A DNA stretch of 27,617 nt from NCBI GenBank assembly GCA_937891875.1, contig CALATR010000383.1:1-27617 (forward strand), given 5' to 3'. Of this stretch, positions 1 through 8,103 are shown in pieces. The notes under the pieces were generated by a model, which had not been told where the DNA came from, did not search any database, and saw only the letters and a list, made by a program, of their open reading frames with translations. Positions within the stretch are counted from its first letter, which is position 1; the number at the start of each line of letters is the position of its first letter. The translations under genes and the position numbers were made by a program. The DNA is from an uncultured Pseudomonadota bacterium. GTDB lineage: Bacteria > Myxococcota_A > UBA796 > GCA-2862545.

Positions 1-1871
1 AGCTTGCGGATGGCATCTGCACCCAGCCCCCGGGCCCAGCCATACAGGGGCACCAGCTGCCCGAAGATGTCGAGCGCTGCCTGCTTCGCGACCCTCCACG
101 AGTCGGACAGGCTCTGCACGAACTGGACGATCCACGCCCGATGTGTGTTGACCTCGTCCAGTCTCTTCAGTAGCTCGCTCACCAGCGGGCGCAGCAGCGA
201 CAGCATGTCCGAGGCGGGTCCCGCAGCATGGCGCGCGACGTTCGCGACCCCCTTCACCGCCGACCCGACCGTGGGGACGACCCCGATCATCGTCGTGCCC
301 AGCCCGAACCAGTGGTCGAAGCTGTCCACCTCGCCCAGCACGACCAGCGCGTAGAACTTCGCGATGAAGTCCCGGACGTCGGCGGCCTGGTCGAGCCCCG
401 GGATCAGTGTCACGAGCGTTCCCAGGACCTCGCCGGAGATGGAGCGCTGGTCCTGGGCCTGAAACTCCCCGAGAAGGGCCTGCTGGAAGGCCTCTCCGGT
501 GAACACCGCGGTGAGCTCTTCGTAGACGGTGTCGGTGACCCGGCCCTCATAGGCGGAGAGGGCGGTGTAGCCGAGCTCGCCGGTGGCGGTGACCATGTGG
601 CCCAGCAGCAAGGCCGGCTCGAGCTGCTCTTCCGCCTCGAGCTCGGCGTACACCTCGCCCAGCTCCCTGTCAGCCAGGCCGATGTCGCTGCGGAGCTGTC
701 GGGCGAGGGCCCGTGCGTAGAGGATGGCGAACCGACTGTCGCCATCGGTGCGCCCGTACCCCGACACCGCATCCTCGATGGCCTGTCGGGCCTTGGCCTT
801 GCGCGCGGCGGACGCCTCCTCCTGGCCTCGCTCCCGCGCCCGCTCGTTCTCTTCGTCCGTGCGCTCCTCGTCCTTCGGCCTGCCCAGCTTCACATACGGG
901 TGCTCCGCGATGCTCCGGTACAGCGTATGAAGCGTCTGCACGCCGTCTCTGGCGAGGGCCTGGGCGCTTCGCGCTGTCTCCACCGTCGTCAGCCGCAGAC
1001 CTGGCAGCTCCAGCTCGCCCAGATCTTCCAGCGGATGCGGCCGCAGCGTCGCAGTCAGCCACGGACCGTCCGCGTGACCGGCGAAGCGGCCCACCGTGTC
1101 CGCAAAGCGCGCCACCGCCCACGGCGAAAAGTCCCCCTTCGAGAACTGGTGTCGAAGCACACGCTCGATCCGGTTCCGCTCCCAGACCAGCGTCTGCAGC
1201 CGCCGAGAGATGGGCTCCACCACGTAGGGGATCAGGGTATGTAGCGCCCCAAACAGGTCGTTCACCTCGTACATCAGCTGCAAGAGGACCCTGGCCAGCC
1301 GCGGGTTCCGCTCCCCCAGGACCTCGCCGGGATCGAGTGCAGAGACCGTCACCCCACCCGCCTCCCGGCGAGCGACCCGCAACCTCCCGTCGAACAACAC
1401 CGGGGCCGGCGCACGCTGGCGGATCGCGAGCGGGCCCGAGCGAGGCCACGCACTCGACACCTGCTCCGCCTCCGCCTCCGCCGACCGCACCGAGCCACCC
1501 CCGCGCCCCAGGTCGAACTGCAGGATGTGCGCGAGCTCGTGGGCCACCAGGCTGGCGGTCGGGCTGCGGTCGCGGAACCCGATCGCCCCCGGGCGCGCGA
1601 ACGCCCGTAGCCCCAGGGTGCCGATCTCCGGCGTGTGGAGGGCCACGACGCCGCTGAAGTCCGCCCGGAACCTCTCTTCCATGGCACTCCGCTGCGGCAG
1701 GGGCAAGGAGCGTGCGCCGACGTGACGAAAGGCATCGAACCCCGGCATGGGGGCGGGGCGGGACCGCTCGGTCGAGCGAGCCTTCCATGCGGTCGGACCG
1801 ACGGACGCGGCCGGCGTCGCCGACGACACCGTGCGCTCCACCGGGGCTGCCTCGGCGACCTTCTCCCCCAC
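1..1871 (-). CDS. DUF4157 (eCIS core domain) effector with pre-toxin-like segment, 3' end outside window
   Basis: Last visible gene of the eCIS operon and its likely payload. The minus frame starting at GTG 1871 is open for all 623 codons to the window edge. Residues 56-115 match the DUF4157 pattern seen in eCIS- and toxin-associated proteins: a proline-leucine lead (LPLPQ), an amphipathic helix, VALHTPE, and the zinc-protease-like signature HELAHILQF with HExxH at 111-115. A highly charged Glu/Arg helix lies near 330-360. Residues about 489-545 read LIPGLDQAADV, then IGVVPTVGSAVKG, resembling the glycine/proline-rich hydrophobic pre-toxin (PT-TG type) module that precedes C-terminal toxin domains in polymorphic toxins. 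Start choice: GTG with GGAGG 4-5 bases upstream, 10 bases after the preceding stop; an ATG at 1873 is out of frame. The killing domain, if present, lies beyond base 1, so the activity is unknown. Family call is solid; the toxin role is inferred. Confidence 0.85.
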   Translation of the reverse strand, partial: MGEKVAEAAPVERTVSSATPAASVGPTAWKARSTERSRPAPMPGFDAFRHVGARSLPLPQRSAMEERFRADFSGVVALHTPEIGTLGLRAFARPGAIGFRDRSPTASLVAHELAHILQFDLGRGGGSVRSAEAEAEQVSSAWPRSGPLAIRQRAPAPVLFDGRLRVARREAGGVTVSALDPGEVLGERNPRLARVLLQLMYEVNDLFGALHTLIPYVVEPISRRLQTLVWERNRIERVLRHQFSKGDFSPWAVARFADTVGRFAGHADGPWLTATLRPHPLEDLGELELPGLRLTTVETARSAQALARDGVQTLHTLYRSIAEHPYVKLGRPKDEERTDEENERARERGQEEASAARKAKARQAIEDAVSGYGRTDGDSRFAILYARALARQLRSDIGLADRELGEVYAELEAEEQLEPALLLGHMVTATGELGYTALSAYEGRVTDTVYEELTAVFTGEAFQQALLGEFQAQDQRSISGEVLGTLVTLIPGLDQAADVRDFIAKFYALVVLGEVDSFDHWFGLGTTMIGVVPTVGSAVKGVANVARHAAGPASDMLSLLRPLVSELLKRLDEVNTHRAWIVQFVQSLSDSWRVAKQAALDIFGQLVPLYGWARGLGADAIRK

Positions 1872-1873
1872 AT

Positions 1874-1880
1874 CCCCTCC
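1874..1880 (-). promoter_or_regulatory. Ribosome binding site of the DUF4157 effector gene
   Basis: GGAGGGG just before GTG 1871; with the HExxH frame it fixes the start of the effector. Confidence 0.65.
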
Positions 1881-1881
1881 G

Positions 1882-3591
1882 TCAGGCCAGCTGGGTCACC
1901 ACGAGCCGCGGCGTGTCGAGGACCGTCTGCACGACGTGGCCGCCGGCGGTCATGGTCTGCACGAACCGCGGCCGCACGACCTCACCTGGCGCGGCCACAT
2001 CGACGATCGCCTGCACCTGCACGAAGCCCGGCATGCCGATGTCGACGCCGCAGACGGCAACAGCACCGGGCAGGAAGCCGAACGGGCCCGCCATGGAGGT
2101 AGCGAACTCCAGCCAGAGCGAGACGTTGGCCGGCGCGCCGCCGGGGGTCTGCACCTCGACGCTGACGGCGACCTCCACTTTGTAGCGTCCGGCCTGGTTG
2201 AACACGGCCTCGCTCGGCGTCGTCACGATGTTGACGTCCGCGGCGACCGGAGTGTCGAACAGCAGCACGCTTCCAGCACCCGGGGTCCTGGCACCAGCCG
2301 GCAGCACGTAGGGCGGACCCATGTGGACGGCGGAGGCGGACCCGAGCGTAGCCGGAGGCGGGGCCGGGGTCGTGAGCGACACGAAGGTAGGGCGGCAGTC
2401 TTCGTCCAGGGTCCAGGTCCCTCCGGACGAGAGTGTGGCCTGTGCGAGGGCCACGAAGTGACGGTCGGGCCCGTCGGGCGCCAAGGCCTCTCCCTGCCGC
2501 TCGATGGAGCCATCCGTGCTGCGTACGGCAACGGTCCACGCGTCACCGGCCAGCAGGTTGGTCCCGGAGAAGGCGACGGTGATGCCATCATCGAGGGAGG
2601 TCGCGGTGGCCGAGCTGGCCACCGGAGCCACCTCCCACTTGCGCAGGCGGATGTGCTCGGCATCGAACTCGGTGGCGTCAGGTCCCGTTGCCGCGACAAA
2701 GGCAGCGCCCAGCTCGACCACCACGGTGGGACCGTCCACCCGAGCGACCTCGCCGAAGACCCCCGAGGCCGTCCGGTCCAGGCGCGTGTCGGTGAGCTCC
2801 ACCGTGTCCCCGGCCTGAAGCACGCCGAGCTGGTCAGAGACCACGAAGGAGACCTGCGCAGCGGCGGCGTACGCGCCATCGACGACTGTGGCCCGGGCTT
2901 CGGTCGCGCCGTTGTCCCGGCTCCACTTGATGGTGGCCGCCTCGACAGCGCCACTCTCGTGGACCTCCACGCGGATCAGGTGGTTGCCCGGCCCCCGGTA
3001 GCCCGCCGCCGCGTCGCCCAGACATGGCGACGAGCCGGCCGTGACCGTCTGCAGGTCGAACGTCGCCTGTGCATCTCGGGAGTCGGCGTGGGCGCTGCGC
3101 ACGGCGTCGAGGGTGGTGGCACAGTCGGTGTCGAGCTCCCGAAACCGAACCCGCCAGCGCACTCGTCGGCGCCGTGCCGTGTCCAGCCCCTCCAACGCCA
3201 CGTCCCGCATCGCCGCATCATCGAGCGGAGACGCCGCGTCCTCCCAGACCTCCAGGTACACGACGTAGGCCGTGTCCGAGGTGCCGGGCGCCGGCGCGCC
3301 CTCGATGTTGGCCAGCTGTCCGTTCTCGACCAGGATGCCGTCTACGTACAGGCGGCCAGCGTCGATCTGCAGCGTGCCGCCACCCGAGACGCTCACCTGG
3401 AACGCGGTGGGACTGGCGTCGGGCACGCCGCCCAGGCCGATCAGATCGGTCAGCGCCAGGCGATGGCGACGCAGGCCCAGGGCTGCGTGCTCGTTCCAGT
3501 CCGCATCCAGAAGCACCCTGCCCTGCTGGAGCAGGACGCCAGCGTATGCCGCCGATGCGTCGTGGGAATTGCGCGAGTAGTCGCCCTTCAT
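1882..3591 (-). CDS. DUF6519 family eCIS protein with C1q/TNF-like C-terminal domain
   Basis: 569-residue protein. The N-terminus (MKGDYSRNSHD, then LLQQGRVLLDADWNE) is the hallmark of DUF6519 proteins found near the baseplate end of eCIS clusters. The middle is beta-rich, with repeated short strand patterns. The last 120 residues (GRYKVEVAVSVEV, then a jelly-roll-like pattern ending in TMTAGGHVVQTVL) look like a C1q/TNF-type trimeric head. This suggests an external baseplate or fibre component that could touch the target cell; the receptor role is inferred. ATG 3591 has a strong AGGAGA site 6 bases upstream that overlaps the stop codon of the preceding gene, so it can be translated independently. 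It lies between tail protein I and the DUF4157 effector. Confidence 0.82.
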   Translation of the reverse strand: MKGDYSRNSHDASAAYAGVLLQQGRVLLDADWNEHAALGLRRHRLALTDLIGLGGVPDASPTAFQVSVSGGGTLQIDAGRLYVDGILVENGQLANIEGAPAPGTSDTAYVVYLEVWEDAASPLDDAAMRDVALEGLDTARRRRVRWRVRFRELDTDCATTLDAVRSAHADSRDAQATFDLQTVTAGSSPCLGDAAAGYRGPGNHLIRVEVHESGAVEAATIKWSRDNGATEARATVVDGAYAAAAQVSFVVSDQLGVLQAGDTVELTDTRLDRTASGVFGEVARVDGPTVVVELGAAFVAATGPDATEFDAEHIRLRKWEVAPVASSATATSLDDGITVAFSGTNLLAGDAWTVAVRSTDGSIERQGEALAPDGPDRHFVALAQATLSSGGTWTLDEDCRPTFVSLTTPAPPPATLGSASAVHMGPPYVLPAGARTPGAGSVLLFDTPVAADVNIVTTPSEAVFNQAGRYKVEVAVSVEVQTPGGAPANVSLWLEFATSMAGPFGFLPGAVAVCGVDIGMPGFVQVQAIVDVAAPGEVVRPRFVQTMTAGGHVVQTVLDTPRLVVTQLA

Positions 3592-3597
3592 GGCGTT

Positions 3598-3603
3598 TCT
3601 CCT
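3598..3603 (-). promoter_or_regulatory. Ribosome binding site of the DUF6519 gene
   Basis: AGGAGA, six bases before ATG 3591. The leading bases overlap the TAG stop of the tail protein I gene (TAGGAGA), so termination and re-initiation are close together. Confidence 0.8.
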
Positions 3604-5620
3604 AGATTTCTTCGAAGAGACCGGCGTGCGTGCCGAGGCGGACGTGCTCGTCGAGCACCCCCCGCAGGTTCTTGAGGCGCAGGGCGATCCGGGCCGTGTT
3701 GAACGCACCCATCTCTCCCCCGTCCGAGGCGCCCTCCCGGATCGCCGCCGGGCAGCGAGGGGAGAGCCGTCCCGCGTGGGGCTGGAGCTGTGTGCCCATC
3801 AGGACGGAGCGCGCGGCAAGGCGGGGTCGGCCCGTCGTGGCTTCCACGCTGCGGTGCGCGCGGACCCGGTCGGGCAGCCTGGGCAGGTAGGAGTGGGCGA
3901 GGCAGCTGCCCTGGGGGTCGTCCACGGACAGCTGCCCGTCGACGATGCAGTCCCCAGCGGTGAAGCGCTCGGCCGTCACGTCGCCCAGGATGGTCGTTCG
4001 CTCGGCCTGGACCCAGGTGCCAGCCGCAGAGACGCCGCCCAGAACGACGCTGTCCCGGAGGCGCAGCGCCCGCTTGGGCTCGGCGAGAGCGAGCCCGAGC
4101 ACGGTCGACCGCTCCACGGTCACATCCAGGTCCGGCGTGGACCCGGCAAGCGCGGACACCGGCGGGGTACCGAGGCTCGAGTACTGGCACAGGTCCATCA
4201 TCACGAGGTGCCCCAGGACCCCCCCCACGACCACGCTCCCCACCAGGGCGAAGCCGGACAGCACGACCTTGCCCGCCTGCTGGGAAGAGGTGCCGGTGCC
4301 GGAGAATGTGGTCCCCGACTGCACCTTCAGCGTGGGGCGGAGTCCCCGGGCGTCGATGACTCCCACCTGCCGCGTCGGCCAGCGCGCCGAGGCCAGGACG
4401 ACGGTCGTCCCAGCGGGAACGACGAGGCCCGCCGGCAGCTCGTAGGCTCCGTTGTCGAGCACGGTGATCAGCACGTTCGCGCCGGCGGTGACCGCTTCAC
4501 TCCACGCAGCGCCGATGTCCGAGAACACCGTCTTGCCGTCCGCTCCGCTCTCCGCGACCCCGACATGCCGGTCGATGCCACGAGGCAGCTGGTCCAGGAT
4601 CGATCGGGTCCGCGCATACCCACCACCGCCGATGGGCCCGCCGCTGGCAAAGGTGGCGGTCACGTGCACCGCGGACGCTGCAGAGGCGGTGCGGATCCGC
4701 CCGCGCTCCGGGTCGACGGCCGCCTGGTAGCCAGTCAGGCTATTTCCCCAGGTTCCAGCTACATCATCGAGCGCGCACACCAGGATCTGATCCCAGCCGA
4801 GTTCGGCGCCGTCCACCTCGATGCGCAGGGCCGGCTGGGCTCCCAGCAGGTGCTCGGCTTCGAGGCCCGAGTCGACGGCGTCGCGGAGCATGCGTCGGGT
4901 GAGGGGCACCGGAGCGTGGATGGCGCGAGCCCGGGTCGACAGCGCATCTTCGGACGCGGGACGGTTGTACAGAGGGGTGTCCACCTGGAACGGATGGACA
5001 AAGAACCGCGTCGCCGACGACCCTGGCGTCGCGGGAGTGGCCCGCAGGCGGTCCAGCTCGAACACCTGGGTCATGAAGGGATGAACCGAAACGTTGTGAC
5101 GGTTGTAGCGCCCCTCTCCTCGGCCCACGGAGCGGACGTCCACCGTATGAGCCACCTCCTCGAATGGTCCGCCTACCCACTCGAGGCGGGATGCATCGGT
5201 CAGCGGAGCCGTGCCCACCCGACGCCGCACACCGGGGTGCATGGACTGGGTGGCCACGAGCACGTCCAGGGCCTCCACCACCTTGGCCGGGGCCACGAGC
5301 ACGTCGCGAGCCACCTGCTCGAGCGCCGTGGGGGTGCCGTTGCGACGCCGGACGGCGACGCCATGAGCCACGTACGCGCGGGCAGCAGGGCCAGAGGGCG
5401 TGCCCGCGAGAGGAAGCAAGCCCAGCAGCTCCCCCAGGTAGGCTGCGCGGTCGCCGGACACGGTCTCGGCAAAGGCATCGTCGTAGAGCTGATCGATGTC
5501 GGCGTGCACCCGATCGAGCTCGGCCTCCAGCACCAGGCACAGCGCACGGAGCGGCTGTCCCTGGTCCGCATCGTGGCGCCGGTAGACCGCGGGGAGCAGG
5601 TTGTAGAGCCTCTCGGTCAT
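3602..5620 (-). CDS. Tail protein I-like baseplate protein with C-terminal beta-helix
   Basis: 672 residues. The N-terminal part (LYNLLPAVYRRHDAD, LEAELDRVHADIDQLYDDAFAET, YLGELLGLLPL) matches the P2 gpI / phage tail protein domain that closes the baseplate wedge in contractile tails and eCIS. From about residue 390 the sequence becomes a string of short Val/Gly/Leu strands with turn residues, such as LPAGLVVPAGTTVVLASAR and VVLSGFALVGSVVVGG. This fits a right-handed parallel beta-helix, an arrangement known for eCIS tail proteins of this type. The ATG overlaps the stop of the preceding baseplate gene by four bases (ATGA). It probably sits at the rim of the baseplate, linking wedge and fibre. 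The domain order is clear; the exact position in the particle is inferred. Confidence 0.85.
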   Translation of the reverse strand: MTERLYNLLPAVYRRHDADQGQPLRALCLVLEAELDRVHADIDQLYDDAFAETVSGDRAAYLGELLGLLPLAGTPSGPAARAYVAHGVAVRRRNGTPTALEQVARDVLVAPAKVVEALDVLVATQSMHPGVRRRVGTAPLTDASRLEWVGGPFEEVAHTVDVRSVGRGEGRYNRHNVSVHPFMTQVFELDRLRATPATPGSSATRFFVHPFQVDTPLYNRPASEDALSTRARAIHAPVPLTRRMLRDAVDSGLEAEHLLGAQPALRIEVDGAELGWDQILVCALDDVAGTWGNSLTGYQAAVDPERGRIRTASAASAVHVTATFASGGPIGGGGYARTRSILDQLPRGIDRHVGVAESGADGKTVFSDIGAAWSEAVTAGANVLITVLDNGAYELPAGLVVPAGTTVVLASARWPTRQVGVIDARGLRPTLKVQSGTTFSGTGTSSQQAGKVVLSGFALVGSVVVGGVLGHLVMMDLCQYSSLGTPPVSALAGSTPDLDVTVERSTVLGLALAEPKRALRLRDSVVLGGVSAAGTWVQAERTTILGDVTAERFTAGDCIVDGQLSVDDPQGSCLAHSYLPRLPDRVRAHRSVEATTGRPRLAARSVLMGTQLQPHAGRLSPRCPAAIREGASDGGEMGAFNTARIALRLKNLRGVLDEHVRLGTHAGLFEEI

Positions 5621-8103
5621 GGTGTGGCCTCCAGAACCAGCGAACCGAACGCCAGGGCAGACGCGCTCAGCCAGCGTGCGCGCTCCCGGGGAGACAGGGC
5701 AGCCGGCGACCCGGACAGGGCCGCGCGGGCCGCGTGCGCCTCTCCGACCAGCGTGGAGCCCGCCGCCACGGCCTCGCTCGCGGCGCCCAGGACCTCGAAG
5801 GTCGACACCCCAGCTACGCCGCTGCCAACGGCCTCGATCTCCGAGAGGCTGACCGCCGCAGCCAGACGCGTCCGGGCGCCGGCAAAGCGCTCGACCAGCG
5901 CCGCCTCCACCGCCGACTGCACGGTGAGTGCCTCGTGGTCGGGGTGGACCCGGAGGCGGGCGAGCACATCGAAGGTGGTGACGGCGTCCGGCGTCAGAGC
6001 CACGACCGGGATGTCGTGGTCCGAAGCGGCGTCCAGGGCATCGGTCAGACGGTCGAGCAGTCCGTCTCCCGCGGGCGCCCAGGTCGCGTCGAGCACGGTG
6101 AGCGCGAGCGCCCGCGTGCGCATCCCAGCGGCCTCCAACACCACGTCGGTCAGGTGCGCCGAGCCCACGCCGGGGAAGGTCCGCGCAAAGGCGGCATGGT
6201 CCGCCGCACTCACGACCCGGCCGAGGCTGCGCAGGTCGTCCGGCACCTCGGCCTCCAGCCCCGCCACGTCGGTGCCCGTGCCGTCGTCCCCGCCGGACAT
6301 GGCGGTGGCGACCTGCACACCCACGACCGAGCGGGGTGCCCCCTTCAGGCCGCCGATGCAGAGCGCGGGGACGTTGCCCTGCGCGCCTCCGCCGACCGAC
6401 CAGGTGCCGGTGACGTTCGCCTGGCCCGCCGGGGGAACGGCGCCATGCACCCCATCACCGAACGCGATGGCGGCCTCTCCAGCGTCGTCGGTGACCAGGG
6501 CGTAGACCCGGTCTCGGGGTCCGGCGAAGAGCAGCCGATCGACCTGCCTCCACAGCACTCCGTCGACCCGCAGCCGCAGGCTCGACTCCCGGCCGGTGAC
6601 GTTGCTGCCCGGCAGCTCTGCCGGGAGACCGGACGGTAGCGCGATGCGCTGGTTCGCAGAGCCGTCCGAGCTGCCGAGTGCCCCCGCCTGGGACGTGGCC
6701 TGCACCACCTCCACGACGTTGCCGTACAAGCGCGCGTCCGCGCGGACGTAGCTGTGGGTGAGCGCGTCGGCGAGCGTCAGGGTGAAGTGGTCACCCGGGG
6801 GGCCCAAGACGGTGACCCTGGTGCTGGCCTCCACCTGCACGCGCTCGGCGTGGATGCCGTCGGACAGGATCCAGACCGAGCCAGCGGCCAGGTCCTCGTG
6901 GACGTCGATCGTGGCCTGGACCGGGGAGGTGTCGACCTGCGGAGCGATGGTGAGGGGGGAGGGGTCGGTCCAGATGGTGACGTCTCGACGACTGGGAGTG
7001 AACGTCAACGCGCTCTGGAGCTTGATCGCCGTGGCGTATCCGGTGGTGTAGAGGTCGTTCTCGACACGCAGCTGCATTCCCATGCCTTCGACAACGTGGC
7101 TGGTGCCAGGAATCCCCAACAAGACAACTCGGAAAGAGCCAATGGGCAGGACGCCATCCAAGACGACTTCACTTCCCTTGATTTCAAGCTGCGTGTCGCT
7201 GTAGATGGCCTCATTCACCGGGTCCTTCACCGGCGCATTCCACCCAAACCAGCGCCCCCGCACCCGGAACACCGACAGCAGCGCGTCGCTGATCACGCCC
7301 GTAGGTTCCAGGTCCTCCGAGAATCCGATCCGCGTCGTCCCCGCCTGTTCGTCCGGCTCCACCGACGCCACGTACGGAGCCTCCTTCACCTCGGTGACGC
7401 CGTCCTCCGTCCACTCCGCCAGCAGCCGATCGCCGACCGAGATGCCGAGGCGGGCTCCCTGCGCGACCACCTGGGACACCTTCTCCCCTTCGCTCACCGC
7501 CTCTGCGAGGATGTCCTGGAACGTCCGAGCGATCAGCTGCCGCACCGACACCGGGTCCTGGACCTCGACCGGCGTGTCCTGGCGCACCTCATAGGTCTGG
7601 GACGCTCCCCCGGGAGTCCGCTCGGGATCGCTCTGCACGGTGCTGCCGGCCGGCACGACCGCGCTCCGCTGCAGCTTGCGCACGTCCACCGAGATCCAGC
7701 CTCTGGCAGCGAGCGGCGCGCGCCGGCGGAACCCCACGTGGTGCGCCAGGGCCAGCGCGGTCTCGGGCTGGGTGCAGGTGCCCAGGTACAGCTCGTTGGA
7801 CAGGATCTCCTGGTAGACCGCCAGCACCTCGGCGGCAGAGGCCACCGCGTCCAGCAGGGCCACGCTGGGGTCCGACGGGTTTCCGGTGGCGAGCGCCGAC
7901 AGGGGCCTGGAACCGGCGGCCAGCCCGTCGGGGATCGTGGTCGTGGACACCGCGCCGCGCATGCGCTCCAGCGTCTGCGCCCAGCTCGACAGCCGCCGGG
8001 GCAGCTGGGCCTGTCCGGGGAGGACCGGAGCAGGCACCGTGCTGTCGGTGCAGCCGCAGGCCTGGTGCGTCGAGGGATCCAGCAGCAGGTCGTCGCGGCT
8101 CAT
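5617..8103 (-). CDS. Large baseplate wedge protein (gp6/Afp12-like)
   Basis: 828 residues. It matches the putative baseplate assembly (baseplate J/gp6) type by position, size and sequence. Recognisable parts include an N-terminal helical segment (LAVYQEILSNELYLGT), a central beta-rich region, and a C-terminal J-like part. In the J-like part, LVTDDAGEAAIAFGDGVHGAVPP is followed by TWSVGGGAQGN and then a region running VVSAADHAAFARTFPGVGSAHL. The FGDGxxG plus YR/SVGGGxxGN combination is typical of the family. It has a CGC pair at residues 16-18 near the N-terminus. It starts with an ATGA overlap from the preceding wedge gene and ends in another, so two wedge proteins of similar size are stoichiometrically coupled, as for Afp11/Afp12. 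Role: forms the baseplate wedge ring with its neighbour. Confidence in the family is high; the Afp number is by synteny. Confidence 0.85.
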   Translation of the reverse strand: MSRDDLLLDPSTHQACGCTDSTVPAPVLPGQAQLPRRLSSWAQTLERMRGAVSTTTIPDGLAAGSRPLSALATGNPSDPSVALLDAVASAAEVLAVYQEILSNELYLGTCTQPETALALAHHVGFRRRAPLAARGWISVDVRKLQRSAVVPAGSTVQSDPERTPGGASQTYEVRQDTPVEVQDPVSVRQLIARTFQDILAEAVSEGEKVSQVVAQGARLGISVGDRLLAEWTEDGVTEVKEAPYVASVEPDEQAGTTRIGFSEDLEPTGVISDALLSVFRVRGRWFGWNAPVKDPVNEAIYSDTQLEIKGSEVVLDGVLPIGSFRVVLLGIPGTSHVVEGMGMQLRVENDLYTTGYATAIKLQSALTFTPSRRDVTIWTDPSPLTIAPQVDTSPVQATIDVHEDLAAGSVWILSDGIHAERVQVEASTRVTVLGPPGDHFTLTLADALTHSYVRADARLYGNVVEVVQATSQAGALGSSDGSANQRIALPSGLPAELPGSNVTGRESSLRLRVDGVLWRQVDRLLFAGPRDRVYALVTDDAGEAAIAFGDGVHGAVPPAGQANVTGTWSVGGGAQGNVPALCIGGLKGAPRSVVGVQVATAMSGGDDGTGTDVAGLEAEVPDDLRSLGRVVSAADHAAFARTFPGVGSAHLTDVVLEAAGMRTRALALTVLDATWAPAGDGLLDRLTDALDAASDHDIPVVALTPDAVTTFDVLARLRVHPDHEALTVQSAVEAALVERFAGARTRLAAAVSLSEIEAVGSGVAGVSTFEVLGAASEAVAAGSTLVGEAHAARAALSGSPAALSPRERARWLSASALAFGSLVLEATP

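Noticed and set aside
670..1788. Minus-strand open frame of 372 codons inside the effector
   Set aside because: It is offset by one base from the frame with the HELAH motif and DUF4157 pattern, and reads as Arg/Pro/Gly-rich shadow.
1747..6505. Very long plus-strand open frames (642 and 971 codons) opposite the DUF6519 and tail protein I genes
   Set aside because: They have no recognisable domain, are Arg/Gly/His-rich, and mirror the minus-strand genes, as expected for antisense frames in high-GC coding DNA.
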